Assembly (NCBI GenBank): GCA_025617375.2
Contig: JAMYGW020000005.1
Location: 1,054,001 to 1,118,000, forward strand
Direction: 5' to 3'
DNA: 64,000 nt
DNA from: Acarospora socialis
Lineage: Eukaryota; Ascomycota; Lecanoromycetes; Acarosporales; Acarosporaceae
The translations under genes and the position numbers were made by a program. Within the stretch, counting starts at the first letter, position 1. Each line of letters begins with the position of its first letter. Positions 23,864 through 34,937 of the stretch are shown here, piece after piece. The notes below the pieces were generated by a model that saw only the letters and a list, made by a program, of their open reading frames with translations, did not search any database and had not been told where the DNA came from.

Positions 23864-26800
23864 ATGGCAACTACTCACCAAGATGACACGGATACGTCTC
23901 AGAGGAGATTCGGAGGTCCCTACACTTCACATCATCCAGTGCCAACGATCCAACGCTATGAGCAACATCAAGAGGAACGTAAGGCACAGCCAACCGTGCC
24001 GGACGGTAGTCGGGACAATGAGGTTGGCGGACTGCCATACGAGGGGAAGAATCTCAATGCTGAGGAGACGAATGGGGACGGCCATGCTTACTCCTATCCT
24101 AATGGGCCCAATGAGGACGGCCAGGCGAGGCATGGCGGCGGAGGTGATAGAGGGGGAGAACAGCGAAAGGGCAACGATCACCCAACACCTCAGAGCATGG
24201 CAGCCGAGCAGGACCCGAGACAGAAGCGAAGGACTATGAAGCATCGAAAGGAGGATCATGCCGGGCGGGAGGTCACAGATCCGGTCACCCATCTTCCAGT
24301 CACCATCCACGACTCCAACAAGGGCGAGCTCAATAATGCCCCCGAGAACCTGGCCCCCGCCGGATCGGAACTTCGATCGTCGACGAGAGCGACGAAGAGC
24401 GAAAGCCAACTGGTCAAGGAGGCGGAGGAGGAGCAAAATGCCCATAGAGGCATGGAAAAGCTCTTTCCTCCTCCCAAGTTCGATATAATGTGCGCTGAGC
24501 TTGCCAAGACATACCAAGTTGCGGCCACGGTGGGACTAGGCCTTGTTCTGGCCCTTGTGCTCTTGGTCTTGGTTATGAGCCAGATACTGCTGCGGCCAAC
24601 TCATGGGGATCTTGAACATCGAGCAGAGTCATGGTCACAGCTCCTGCTACCATATCTTGCTGTGGTGGTTGTCGGATCAGGCCTCGGCACTGCTATCATC
24701 TGGGGTCTGCAAGGGTGGTTGAAACACAAAGTTAAAGATGTGTGGGAGGACGAAGTCTGGGAAGCGGCCCGGCCACCGGACAGTGAGGGCGTGGATGAGC
24801 CCACGCCTGAATCCACGCAATGGCTAAACTTTCTTTTGGCTTCAATCTGGCCCTTGGTGAATCCTGATTTGTTTACTAGTCTGGCAGATACTTTAGAGGA
24901 CGTTATGCAAGCATCCTTGCCCAAATTTGTTCGTATGATCAGCGTGGAGGATCTTGGACAAGGGAGTGAAGCGGTCCGGATTCTAGGTATACGGTGGTTG
25001 CCAACAGGTACTTGAAAGCATGTCAAAGCTAAGGGTATTTCACTAACGTCCTTGCAGGCGCTGCCGCGCAGTCTGTCTCGGTAGACGGGAAGCTGAAGTC
25101 TGGCGAACAGGGGCAGGATAGCGGTCGGATGGGGACCGGTCGAGGTGAAGTCACTGATGATGCGAAATCGAGTAATTCAGGTGAAGGAAACTCGAACAGT
25201 GGGCATGGAGAGTCCAAGGGAGACGAACAGAAAGAGGAGGGAGAAGATGAGAACATCGCAGAAGGCCTAGAAGCGGAAAAAGGTGACTTCGTGAATGTTG
25301 AGGTAGCCTTCGCATATAGAGCGAGAACCACTGGGGCGAAAGATTTGAGAGATAAGTCCAAGAATGCGCATCTTTTCCTGGCCTTCTATCTACCAGGGGG
25401 TATAAAATTTCGTAAGTCTAGCACACTTTCTTACTATACTATCAGTCACTTTGATCACAGCTTTATATACAAGTTTCTACCATTGCAGTTGCTCCTTCGC
25501 ATGATAGTTCTATTGCTGGCTCGCAAAAGCCAAGCAATTGGTGTAATAGTGGATGTTGCTCTTCACTCATGATCTTGCCACACCACTTTGTACAGCGCCC
25601 TAATTTGCGACGAAGTTGACGAGTTGTAGCTGTTTGGGTTGAACTTCGTGGCATTGTCGGGACGCTTCGTATGCGCCTCCAGTTGATCCCGGATCCTCCA
25701 TTCATCGCACTCTGTACCCTTACTCTTTTGGGCCAGCCCAAGACCGATCTATCTTGCGTGCCTCTTACAAAGCGCGGGCTCAACATTATGGACCTTCCGA
25801 TCATATCCGGCTTCGTACAGTCTAGTGTTGATGCAGCCATGGCGGAGTATGTAGCCCCAAGGAGTCTGACACTGGACCTCAAGGACATGCTCGTCGGAGA
25901 TGACTTCAAGAAAGATACCAACGCTCGCGGAGTGGTTGTGGTGAGAATCATACGGGCCAGAGGCTTCAAAGAGGGAAGCGGAAATCTTGGGCCTTTGAAG
26001 AGAGGCTCATCCGATCCATATGTGACTGTCGGTTGGGCTAAGTTTGGAAAGCCTCTATGGTCAACGAGAGTTATCCTCGCGGATATGGAGCCTTTCTGGG
26101 ATGAGACCACGTTTGTGCTCGTTGGACCGGAAGAGGTGAACGCCGAAGAGCGCCTTCGAATACAACTGTGGGATTCTGATCGTATAACTGCCGACGACGA
26201 TCTTGGTCGGGTTGAGGTGGACCTGAAAGAGCTGATGAAAGATCCCCGCTCCAATGGAAAGATGTGGGATCGGCAAGACGGGTTCATGGCTATGGATGCT
26301 GATGAAAAAATGCCCGGAACCATCGACTGGAGCGTAGGTTATTTCTCCAAGACAAGGATCCAGCCAAAGCAGTTGCAAAGGCAGCAGCAAGATCCAGACG
26401 TGAAAACGGTTGAGCAGCTTGAGGACAAAGTAACGCGGGAAGCGCAACATAAACTACGGGAGGCTGCGGGTAGAGATGAAAGCGATGAAATCGAGAAGCA
26501 GAAAGCTGGGGATCTCAAGAATAGAGAAGGTCAATTCTGGCCCTGTAATTCTACACCACCGACTAACTCAGTGCCTGCACAGATCAGCTGGTTATATCAC
26601 AACCTCCGCCCGAGGGTTACCCTACTGGGATTTTCTCCATCCAGATTCATCAGATCACTGGATTAGAATATGAAAAGATGCAGAAGCATCAAGACCAAAG
26701 TAAAGAAGACGAAGATGAAATCGAAGATGGGGGCGATCTGCCCTCAAGTTATTGCACCATAATTCTGAATCAACAGAACATTTTCAAAACTAGGGTAAAG

Positions 26801-27925
26801 CCAAAGAATGGAAAACCCTTCTTCAACGCCGGCACAGAACGACCGATCCGTGACTGGCGGAACACCGAAGTGATAGTCTCAATACGAGACCGCCGCGTCC
26901 ATGAAGACGACCCATTACTCGGCATCGTCTATCTTCCCCTGGGACACGTCTTCCGGGAACGCTCCCAGATTAACGCGAACTACCCCCTTGTTGGCGGGAT
27001 AGGATACGGTCGAGCTCGCATCTCGATGGTCTTCCGAGCCGTACAACTTCAAGCACCACTAGAACTCCTCGGTTGGGACTACGGCACCCTCGAAATCACC
27101 GGTCCCATCAAATCGACCGACCTCCCTGGCTCTCTTCAGAACCTCCGCCTCAAGCTCCGCACAGCCGTCGGCAAAGGCAAAATGACCGCCAACAACGACG
27201 GCGCCTGGACCGGCAAAAAAGACCGCAAGGTGCGGATCGCGGTGCGCAAACGCTACAGCTCGTGCCTCGTCATCGAGTTCCGCAAGAACGTCAGCATGTC
27301 TTTCGACAAAACCTCAGCCTTTGCCGTCCTCTGGCTCAAAGACATCGCCGACGAAGACGACCGCACCCTCACTCTGCCTGTCTTCTCCGGCGACGCCGAA
27401 ATGAAGCGTGCCGAAGCCAACTGCCTGTCCGCCGACGGCGAGCTCGCCGACCGCGTCGTCGGCCACATCGACGTCCCCGTCCGCTTCTGGCACGGCCTCA
27501 GCGAATACCACAAGAAACTCGCGTCCAAGAACCGCAACATGCAGGACGTCCTCGAGATCCTCGAGACTGCCAACGACAACAAGGAGATCCGCGACGAGAT
27601 GGCCGGCAGCGACTCCGACTCCGACTCTTCTTCGTCAAGCAGGCACAGTTCCGCCTCGCACGGCAGCGACGTCGGGTCCCGCATCCTGTCGATGGGGAGC
27701 AGCAGACACAATCAGGAACATGGTTCCCGTGGACCGTGGGACCAGCTTAAGGAGTATAGCGATCATAAGAGCCAGTTGCATCGGCAGCACCGGGGGCTGA
27801 TGCAGTGGAAGGGAGCCCGTACGGCGAGGTGGGTCAAGACGAAGATCGAGCACGGGAAGGAACATGTTCTGGAGAAAGTCAAGCATAACCATGACCGGGA
27901 TCCTGGTATCGAGACGGAGGTCTGA
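23864..27925 (+). CDS. SMP- and C2-domain membrane protein (tricalbin/Mug190-like)
   Basis: Exons 23864-25007, 25058-25411, 25630-26529 and 26583-27925 give 1,246 residues. A long charged N-terminal region (to about residue 210) precedes two hydrophobic segments (VGLGLVLALVLLVLVM and YLAVVVVGSGLGTAIIWGL). The SMP lipid-binding module starts at STQWLNFLLASIWP and ends at GLNIMDLPIISGFVQSSVDAAMAEYV; a disordered Gly/Ser/Glu insert of about 60 residues lies inside it. C2 domains follow: the first has VVVVRIIRARGFKE and SSDPYVTVGWAKFGKP with Asp ligands (WDSDRITADDDLG), the second GIFSIQIHQITGLEYEK. A Ser/Asp-rich stretch and a basic tail end the protein. Tricalbin-type proteins tether the ER to the plasma membrane and move lipids. 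The closest architecture I recall is fission-yeast Mug190. The 218-nt third intron is long but restores PVWVELRGIVGTLRMRL. Confidence 0.85.
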
Positions 27926-28802
27926 GAGACGTTGAGCTTGGTTAAGCATTGCGAGTTTGGTTTGGGATTGTTGGGGTTTCGGGATCTCCTAACTCTTCCA
28001 TACTTTGGATGGTTCTGGGTTGGGTTGGGGTGGTTACTCCGAGTCGGACATGCATAGGTGCTAGTTCGATTCTTTAAAGGGTGGAACAAACTCACATGTC
28101 CACTCTTCATCCGGGCAGGGTAACGAAAGCTGAAACGCCGACACCAAGACGAAGGGATGCTAATTGATAGATCGTAATGGGAAAGCATCATTGCTTTTCG
28201 CACCTAGTTCTTTCGGCTTACAGCATCATCTGTACATAGCTTACTACACATACTACTTACAGTACCATAAGAACTCGTACCTTTCTTACCGTACAGGCTT
28301 CAGACGTCAGTACGTAACATTGCGATGGCCTGAGCCGAGAGCGAGCCCCCCTTTAAGTCACAGGGAAGGCACTGCACAGCTGTCTGTCAGTGGCTCTCGA
28401 TACCTTGATGGTAGCTGCCTGCGTAGTCGAGACTGATTAGCTTTCAAAGCTATATACCCAGTTGCAGCCAGGACCAGCCGTCTGAATCTATCATAAGGAA
28501 CGGGCAGCCAATCCGAGCTAAGCACCCAATACGGGGGCCAATTCGGGGTGCCAAACATCTGCAGAGTAGGTCTGTCCGATCCGCGGGCGGCCGAGAAACC
28601 TACAGATGGCGTCTTTCGGTCATCGTGGTTCGAAAAACGTAGAACGGAACGTCTTATCAAGTCGGAACAAGCACCTCCTTCCCGCCTATGAGCAAGGTAC
28701 TGGACTGCGAGGGCGCAGCTAACGTCAGGGGACTAAGCACAGGCTTGCCCTCCCGTGCCGTAAACCAATACAGCCCTTTCAGTCGCCGCTGCTTAGCGTC
28801 GC
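27926..28802. other. Convergent 3' intergenic region
   Basis: This lies between the ends of the SMP-C2 gene and an unrecognised minus-strand gene. I see no gene or repeat in it. Confidence 0.45.
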
Positions 28803-29801
28803 CTATACCTCCTTCCCGATCGACGGCTCCGCAGAGACACAGTACGCCCTGCCAGTAGCCGTCGCAAAGCGAAACAGCCCAACGACTTCCCCATCTTCTG
28901 TCAGGACAGATCTTCCCTCATAGCCTGCGGGCACCGGCAGCTCCCGTCCGTTGCCGACGTAGAGACCGAGAACGAGAACCCAAGGCAGCTCTCTTCCCTC
29001 CGGACCGTGTGGAATGCGTTGCCATATCGCATCAGTGAAGACGCCTTCACAAGATCCGGAGATCGCGTCCTCCACCGTCAGGAGCTCTCCGATCTGCAAG
29101 CCGGCCGGCTTCCTGAGAGATGGAACCTGCGTCCCTGGCTTGGTATCTCCGACGACTGCTGTCGGAGGAACGAGTCTCTTCGCGCCCTCGCGATCTTCGG
29201 GCACGACACTGGTGGTATCGTAGAGCGCCAGGAGTCCTCCAAGCTTAAACGGCAGAGCTGCGATCTGCGCACCATCGGGGATTCTGAGACGGAGCAGTAC
29301 ACCGCTCCACATGATCTCCGAGATAAGAATACCAAGTTCCTCCGCAAAGTACTTCGCTATCAAAACGAAATCCTCACCGGACGGACAACTGACTTTCGAG
29401 AGTCGTAGATCGTGCAAGGCGGGAGGAGCACGTCCGGTCCTGCCATCCGCCATGGGCGTGTCGGTGGCGCTGTTGGTCAGCCATAACGGAATCCCTCCAA
29501 CTGTTAGGGGCCAGGGCTTGGGTGGTAGGGTGCGGCAGCGCACGATCATGAAGGTGGTGTTCACGGAGACTTCGAAGACACCGGGGAAGATTTTGCGGAT
29601 GAGGTTGATCACTTCTTTGGATGGTACGCGAGGGGGTCTTGATTTGTCCTTGATCGGTGGGAATCCTTCTAGGATGATGTGTCTTGATGTTGTCGGATTT
29701 GCGGTGGACGGAGGTGTTTCCTGGGAAGGAATGTGTGCTGGACCAGTGAGTGGGAACTCACTCAGCGGCTTCTGGGAATCCTGTGAAGTCATGTCTTTCA
29801 T
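28803..29801 (-). CDS. Unrecognised protein of 332 residues
   Basis: A single open frame with no introns required. I do not recognise the family. The N-terminal 45 residues are rich in Pro, Ser and Thr and look disordered. The rest alternates hydrophobic strands, for example NTTFMIVRCR, VGGIPLWLTN, GVLLRLRIPDGAQIAALPFKLGGLLALYD, and ends with PWVLVLGLYVG and DGEVVGLFRFATATG. A short SGSCEGVFTD patch followed by an exposed-loop region and a GEVVGLFRF strand vaguely resembles the nucleophile region of trypsin-fold proteins, but I cannot identify His or Asp partners, so this is only a thought. There is no signal peptide or transmembrane helix. Coding status rests on length and codon-like composition, so extra 5' exons are possible. 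Confidence 0.55.
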   Translation of the reverse strand: MKDMTSQDSQKPLSEFPLTGPAHIPSQETPPSTANPTTSRHIILEGFPPIKDKSRPPRVPSKEVINLIRKIFPGVFEVSVNTTFMIVRCRTLPPKPWPLTVGGIPLWLTNSATDTPMADGRTGRAPPALHDLRLSKVSCPSGEDFVLIAKYFAEELGILISEIMWSGVLLRLRIPDGAQIAALPFKLGGLLALYDTTSVVPEDREGAKRLVPPTAVVGDTKPGTQVPSLRKPAGLQIGELLTVEDAISGSCEGVFTDAIWQRIPHGPEGRELPWVLVLGLYVGNGRELPVPAGYEGRSVLTEDGEVVGLFRFATATGRAYCVSAEPSIGKEV

Positions 29802-30484
29802 CGCCTTGGGTGGGAATTGGTCAGAGTTTTGCGAGCTTGGTGGTGGGAGAAGCAGCTTTCTTCAGTTAAAGGGATTGATTGGCAATGGCAGGACGCACAT
29901 GAGTAAGAAACGGCGAGTGACAGCGAAGTGAAACAGAAATCGAGCAGTGGGTGGACTGGACGGGCAGATGTGACAAAGACTAATTCAGTCAAGGGTATGA
30001 GCAAAGCAACCGGGCTGACCAACCGGTCCAGATGGGAAGATGAATTCTTTGAATCGTTAGGGTATGTATATTTTGGAAAACGAGCTATACTCACAGAATT
30101 CCTTATGGAATAAGCCTTGGAATTAAAGGTGTCCCTGTACTCGTTCGTTCAATTTATCCTATTCATTTTCAAGCTAATACACAGCCATCGCGCCATCCAA
30201 TGCCTCCTCCTCGAACAGTCTCATCACAGACCACCAGTTGCGGATATCAAATCTGCTAAACAGTCTATGGATTGGAGTGACAACGTCCCCACAGAGGAAT
30301 CAGGAGATTATAAGAAAGGAAACAAGCGCCGTTGTGAATCCATACATAGGACGACTGAGGATCTATAGAGTGGATTGATAGAACGCGTTGGGAGTTGCAT
30401 TGGGACGCTGTTCAACTCTATTTTTTCTGGGAATTTTATGAGGGAGATATTAGGGCGTACACCGTTCCAAACTCTCAAACAATA
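29802..30484. other. Intergenic region
   Basis: This lies between two minus-strand genes: the start of the unrecognised gene and the end of the transcription factor gene. It is moderately AT-rich. No gene is supported. Confidence 0.4.
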
Positions 30485-32946
30485 CTACATATGCTTAAGT
30501 TCTCTTATAGGTATCTCCTTCTCGCTACGCGTAATCTTTCCTGGCCAGAAAGTACGTAGGGTACGTGTCGACGGATGCTCCACATGCGCATCTTGGTCCG
30601 AGATCAGACGGGCAACGACTCCGAACGTATATATTATATGGATCCGTAACTTGGGTGACCTATTGTGCTTCCAGGGATATTTCGCCCAGCGGCTGAAATC
30701 AGCACCTGCCGTGGAGTCAGCTGAAGGCCGATTTGGGAGATAATGGCCATGATGTCGAGATATACCATCATGTTCAACCCAGATCTTCAGCTCATTCCGG
30801 AGCAACCATGCGGCCTCGTCTGACTGTGCAGGTATAGATTGATTGGGAGAATCAGCTCGAGGGTGGTAATAACCTCTATATGCAGCTGTGTAAAGACCTA
30901 GAAGCACGTTCCACCCGTTTTCGATCTTGCTCAATCGACCCTTTAAGTTTTGGTTGGAGTTGGAAGGGACCCACTTCCCTGCAGTCATGAATAAGACAGT
31001 CATGGCGCTGACAACAACCGCCCAATCAGTACGGTATCGTTGCAGAAGGAGAGTTTGCAGTCGTGGCAGAAGTTTAGATAAAATCTGCTCGATGAGTGAC
31101 ACAACACATGACTTGTGTACAAGACTTTTGCGAGCAGAGACGCTTCTGTACTGATCTACACTCTCCTCCTCAGAAGTGTACGTGTTTCGTGTACTGATGC
31201 TGGGATTCTCGAGGAGGTATAACAAGAGCAGGATCTTCAAGGCGTCTTTGACTACCGGAGGCTGTTAAATGTCAGCTATTGTAGTATGATAGTAGGGACT
31301 AGGAAATCTTACCCGAGCTCGGTCAATAAAAATTTGCAAGATTGTCTCGAGAACACGCATCCCTTGGGCAGAGTGGTGAAAGTAAACAAGATCAACTTTG
31401 GTAATGCTTTCATCTATGGCATTGTCGGCCCAAATGTTCAGAGCTTCTTGGGCACTCAACGACATTATCTCATCGTCAGAATCCAAGTGCGAGAGGATCA
31501 TAGGTAGAGAAGTCAGAGAGTGGTGCCGAGCCTGAAGGGAATACATGTAAGTAGATGAAAGGGGGGGTAGAGTGAAATTTGGAAGGGGAATCGCTAACAT
31601 CAATTAGTGCATCGCCGGACCAATGTCATTGGTGATACTCACACGGGACGAATGCAGCTGTCAGATCAGCGAGAGGAGCACGAATGCACGGTAACAGGGT
31701 TGGCTGACTTCTCGCTCTATATATGCACCGTTTGCATGGCGTCCCAGGGTCACACTGTCTTCGATCAGTATGACAGACTCGGGTAATGCTGACGGAGACT
31801 TGGTACATCTTTCTTCTTCATCCTACACAAGAGGCAAGATTTCAATTGTCGCATCTCAGCGATTTTCTTGCGCTTGGTTTCCGTCAACGGCTCACGTCTC
31901 CCTCGTTTACGATTGCCAAGAAGGCTGCAGGTCTGGACAGGTCTCGGAGCTATGGTGTTGTCGGTGAAGGAGCTCTGATCGTAGCTTATCCATCCAAGAT
32001 AGGGTTGGTTTCGATCCTTCTCATTGTTGCCAAGGGGTCTGTCATCCAGAGTAAGGTTGCGCGTAGATTGAGTGTCTTCCAAAACACTTATCGTACCCTT
32101 TGGATATCCCAGCAGAGGATCTCGGTTGGATCTTCGTGTGTTGAGAGCGGATAGTGAGGTCGGGGAGGTCAACTCTGCCAGGCCGGCAGACTGTTGAGGG
32201 CAGTCATCGGCGCTGTCCGCATGCGAGGGATCAAAGATTGTCTTAGAGATCGTTGACGTCAAGCAGTTAGCTGCAGTGGACGAATTTACAACGTCTTCCC
32301 AGGTCTCCATCATTGCCGTCTCATGGCATACATCACTCCGTAAACTGTTGATGGTGCCATACTCGGAGAAGCTCAGGTTGGTTCCGTCCGTTTGCGTGCC
32401 CCAAGATGGTTGGGGCTCGAAGTTCGTATTCTGGGTTGGTTGCGTTTGAAGGATAGTCGGGCCTGTAGTCTCGAGATGAGATAGGTGAAACAAATATTCG
32501 TCTGTATATCCCATGTGTGGTGGCAGACCGGGGTCTGTCGGCGCAGGCACTGACAAGGGTCCAATGTCGTATGTCAAGGCACCTTGATAGTTTGCACTAT
32601 CGTCAACATGATTCAATGGTTCACCACCGACATTAACATCAACCCTGGTTAGGAAGTCGTCGAGTAAAGTTGACGGACCAACACCAAGGGTCACATCGGC
32701 CGCATTGAGATAGTCGTCGAAAAGATTGGATGGACCAACACCCACATCCAGGTCTGGCCCGATGGGAAAGTCGTCGAATATTTTGGATGGAGCATCACCG
32801 ACATTCAAGTCAGTCCCGTCAGGGAAGTCGCCAAAAAGACTCGGAAACTCGTCGCCCGTCCACTGGGCGAACGGATCATCCCAATCCTCAGGAAAAATTA
32901 AGGGCTCCTGTACTGGGGAATCCGATCCAGGTACGGAGGTGGCCAT
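30485..32946 (-). CDS. Zn-cluster transcription factor with central DNA-binding domain
   Basis: Minus-strand exons 32946-31807, 31754-31643, 31593-31313 and 31261-30485 give 769 residues. The first 115 residues are acidic and hold four tandem 19-residue repeats with I/L-F-D-D-F/Y cores. The Zn2Cys6-like cluster lies near residues 370-405: SCLLCRMKKKD joined to CDPGTPCKRC across the first intron, then a Cys 12 residues later. It is preceded by a basic region (GNRKRGRREPLTETKRKKIAEMR). A central cluster instead of an N-terminal one is found in one fungal subfamily that shares CDPGTPCxRC. The C-terminal half is helical and has no domain I can name. It likely acts in the nucleus as a regulator with an acidic activation domain; targets are unknown. 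ATG 32946 is chosen because it opens the acidic domain; an upstream ATG at 33126 is in frame but lies next to the transposon end. Confidence 0.78.
32611..32838 (-). repeat. Four tandem 57-nt repeats encoding acidic 19-residue units
   Basis: Residues 37-112 of the transcription factor form four units, each beginning with a hydrophobic pair and Asp-Asp (LFGDF, IFDDF, LFDDY, LLDDF) and ending near VGxGPS. A partial fifth unit (HVDD) follows. The units have diverged, so the expansion is not recent. Confidence 0.85.
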
Positions 32947-33128
32947 GACGGGCAATGCGTGAACGAGTGTAACGGAACAGACTGGATGGAAGTTGCTGAA
33001 GCGAGGACGTGCTGGCAGAACATCGTGGGCAACTTTTCCACTGTTTATATAGTTGTTGTTGCGCTGGTTGAGATGAGGCTGCAACGCGCGGTGAGCATAA
33101 GTTACCTGGTACCTGAGGTAGATCATTA

Positions 33129-33173
33129 ACGCATTTCCCTGTTACTCGAGCAACCCCCCCTGTCGGGCCACCT
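33129..33173. repeat. Left terminal inverted repeat of the pogo element
   Basis: It begins ACGCATTTCCCTGTTA and ends CGGGCCACCT. It matches the reverse complement of the right arm at 36 of 45 positions without gaps. Confidence 0.85.
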
Positions 33174-33239
33174 CGCTGTCGCTTAATTTGGGATGTCGAA
33201 ACAGCTAGAATTATTGAAATATCCACACCACTAGACTAA

Positions 33240-34844
33240 TTACATGAAAACTGAATACTCCATGGCCATTTCCTTCCAAACCAACTTCGCAAATCCAACT
33301 TTACCCCTTAATGCATGATACCTAGCTGATTTAGTAGCCAATTCCTTCGCCCTATCCTCTTCTTCCTGCATCATGGCCCTACCCTCATTGACTGTAAGGA
33401 CTCGGGCACCGCCAGCAGCCTTTTGTGACTGCTTCTTCCGTCGCTGCTGCTGCTTCTCAAGGAGTTCTTGATTAGTCTGTCGTAAGACTGCTCTATCCGC
33501 CACAGCTGTTAGGGCTGTGTCCTTTAGGCCTAAGACATGTGAATGCAATGAAGGAGTCATACCAGCAAGAACCTCATCCACAAACTGGTTGATTCGGGTA
33601 GCTGTATGAGGTGTGACGGTGATGTTGACCTGAACTCCATTGGAGTTTGTAAAGGACGCAAAGGGAGGAGTTGTTGGCCGAGAAAGATTTGAAGTAACGA
33701 CAGAAGGATCATATGGAACAAGTCCAGCAGCTCTCCATGCACTAAGAACATTCCTAGTCGTGATAGCTGTTGACCTAGCCTTCTGGTAATAGTGCAGGAA
33801 GTCCACCTTACTGATGGTGACAGCACCATAACGGGAGTGCTCATGCACTAGTTTCTTGTAGGCCTTGGCCAATGGGCTGAAGACTCCAACATCCAGTGGC
33901 TGTAACAAATGGGTCGAATGAGGAGGAAGACACAAAGCAATGATGCTGTGGTCACAGCAGTACTGAATAAAGTCGCTAGAGACATGACTTTCATGGCCGT
34001 CCAGTATTAACAGTCGATGGGTTCCTCGAGTTCGAGCCCTAGTGTGTAGATCAAAGGTCTCTAGCCATTGAAGCCCTAGTTCATTGGTGGTCCAGCCGTT
34101 TTCACTGACTGATAGGACAGTCTTATCATCCTTAATAGGGTCTAGCCAGGCATGCTGTATGCTCTTGCCCTTGAAAATGAAGTAGGGGGAAAGGACATCG
34201 CCATTCGAACACACACACTCAATAAGGGATACCCAGTCCTGGTTACCAGCTTGAACACTGAAGGCTTGTCTTTCCGTGCGTCGTATTAGGACTTTGGAGC
34301 TGTCGGCGATGCCCATAGCAAATCCCTTTTCATCCATGTTGTATATATCTGACTCCAAGATACCATGCTGAATTCGAGTGAAGTTGTATAGATCAAACCA
34401 TTCCTGGATGGTTTTGAGGTTTCCAGCATCCTTTCGATCCTGATTGAGGTTTCGACTATATCGAGTCTTAAAGCCTGGATGTCGAGACAGAAAACCCAGA
34501 TACCAGTTGTGTCCTAGGGGTTTCCGATCACCCTTAGCCTCCATAAGCTGTCTGGCCATGGATTCCAGCTGTGCAATTTGTGGAGGCCACCCCCAGGCCA
34601 TCATAGTATCAATCCACCGAATCAGAGCATCCTCCTCATGCACTGACAGCCGCTGTTGGGTGATGTGGAAGGTCTTTGCTGATCGTCTTCCTTTCCATCG
34701 AGCTTGTAGGGTAGATCGAGGTAGGCCGTAGATTCGAGCGATTTCGCGAAGGGAGACTGCTGAATTACTATTCAAATCAGCTAAGGCTAGGGTATATTGG
34801 GTGTCAATGTCAGGAATTGACTTATTCAGTTCATCTGAAGTCAT
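33240..34844 (-). CDS. Pogo-type transposase (CENP-B HTH plus DDE)
   Basis: One exon, 534 residues from ATG 34844. A longer in-frame start at 34952 lies outside the inverted repeat and is rejected. The N-terminal psq/CENP-B-type helix-turn-helix is visible in SLREIARIYGLPRSTLQARWKG, followed by the second HTH (LSVHEEDALIRWIDTMMAWGWPP and GHNWYLGFLSRHP). The catalytic core shows three aspartates in the pogo DDD arrangement: IYNMDEKGF, LLILDGHESH and LLQPLDVGVF. It is about the usual length for Fot1/Pot2 transposases. All core motifs are intact, so activity is possible but not shown. Confidence 0.9.
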   Translation of the reverse strand: MTSDELNKSIPDIDTQYTLALADLNSNSAVSLREIARIYGLPRSTLQARWKGRRSAKTFHITQQRLSVHEEDALIRWIDTMMAWGWPPQIAQLESMARQLMEAKGDRKPLGHNWYLGFLSRHPGFKTRYSRNLNQDRKDAGNLKTIQEWFDLYNFTRIQHGILESDIYNMDEKGFAMGIADSSKVLIRRTERQAFSVQAGNQDWVSLIECVCSNGDVLSPYFIFKGKSIQHAWLDPIKDDKTVLSVSENGWTTNELGLQWLETFDLHTRARTRGTHRLLILDGHESHVSSDFIQYCCDHSIIALCLPPHSTHLLQPLDVGVFSPLAKAYKKLVHEHSRYGAVTISKVDFLHYYQKARSTAITTRNVLSAWRAAGLVPYDPSVVTSNLSRPTTPPFASFTNSNGVQVNITVTPHTATRINQFVDEVLAGMTPSLHSHVLGLKDTALTAVADRAVLRQTNQELLEKQQQRRKKQSQKAAGGARVLTVNEGRAMMQEEEDRAKELATKSARYHALRGKVGFAKLVWKEMAMEYSVFM

Positions 34845-34892
34845 TGTGGATGTGTGACGACAGCAAGGTGAGTGGCAGTGTTTGCTGCGACA

Positions 34893-34937
34893 AGGTGGCC
34901 CGATTAGGCGAGTGGCTCGAATAACAGGGAAACTCGT
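34893..34937. repeat. Right terminal inverted repeat of the pogo element
   Basis: Read on the minus strand it begins ACGAGTTTCCCTGTTA and pairs with the left arm. It is flanked by TA. Confidence 0.85.

Larger units (their letters stand above)
33129..34937 (-). mobile_element. Fot1/pogo DNA transposon, whole-looking (1,809 bp)
   Basis: The element is bounded by imperfect inverted repeats of about 45 nt (33129-33173 and 34893-34937, 36 of 45 positions matching, beginning ACG). It is flanked by TA on both sides (33127-33128 and 34938-34939), the target expected for Tc1/mariner-superfamily elements. It encodes one uninterrupted transposase on the minus strand. The left end is 183 bp upstream of the transcription factor start, so it sits in that gene's promoter; the right end is in the 3' flank of CCP1. 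Arm mismatch suggests it is not brand new, though the arms of some families differ in every copy. Confidence 0.88.
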
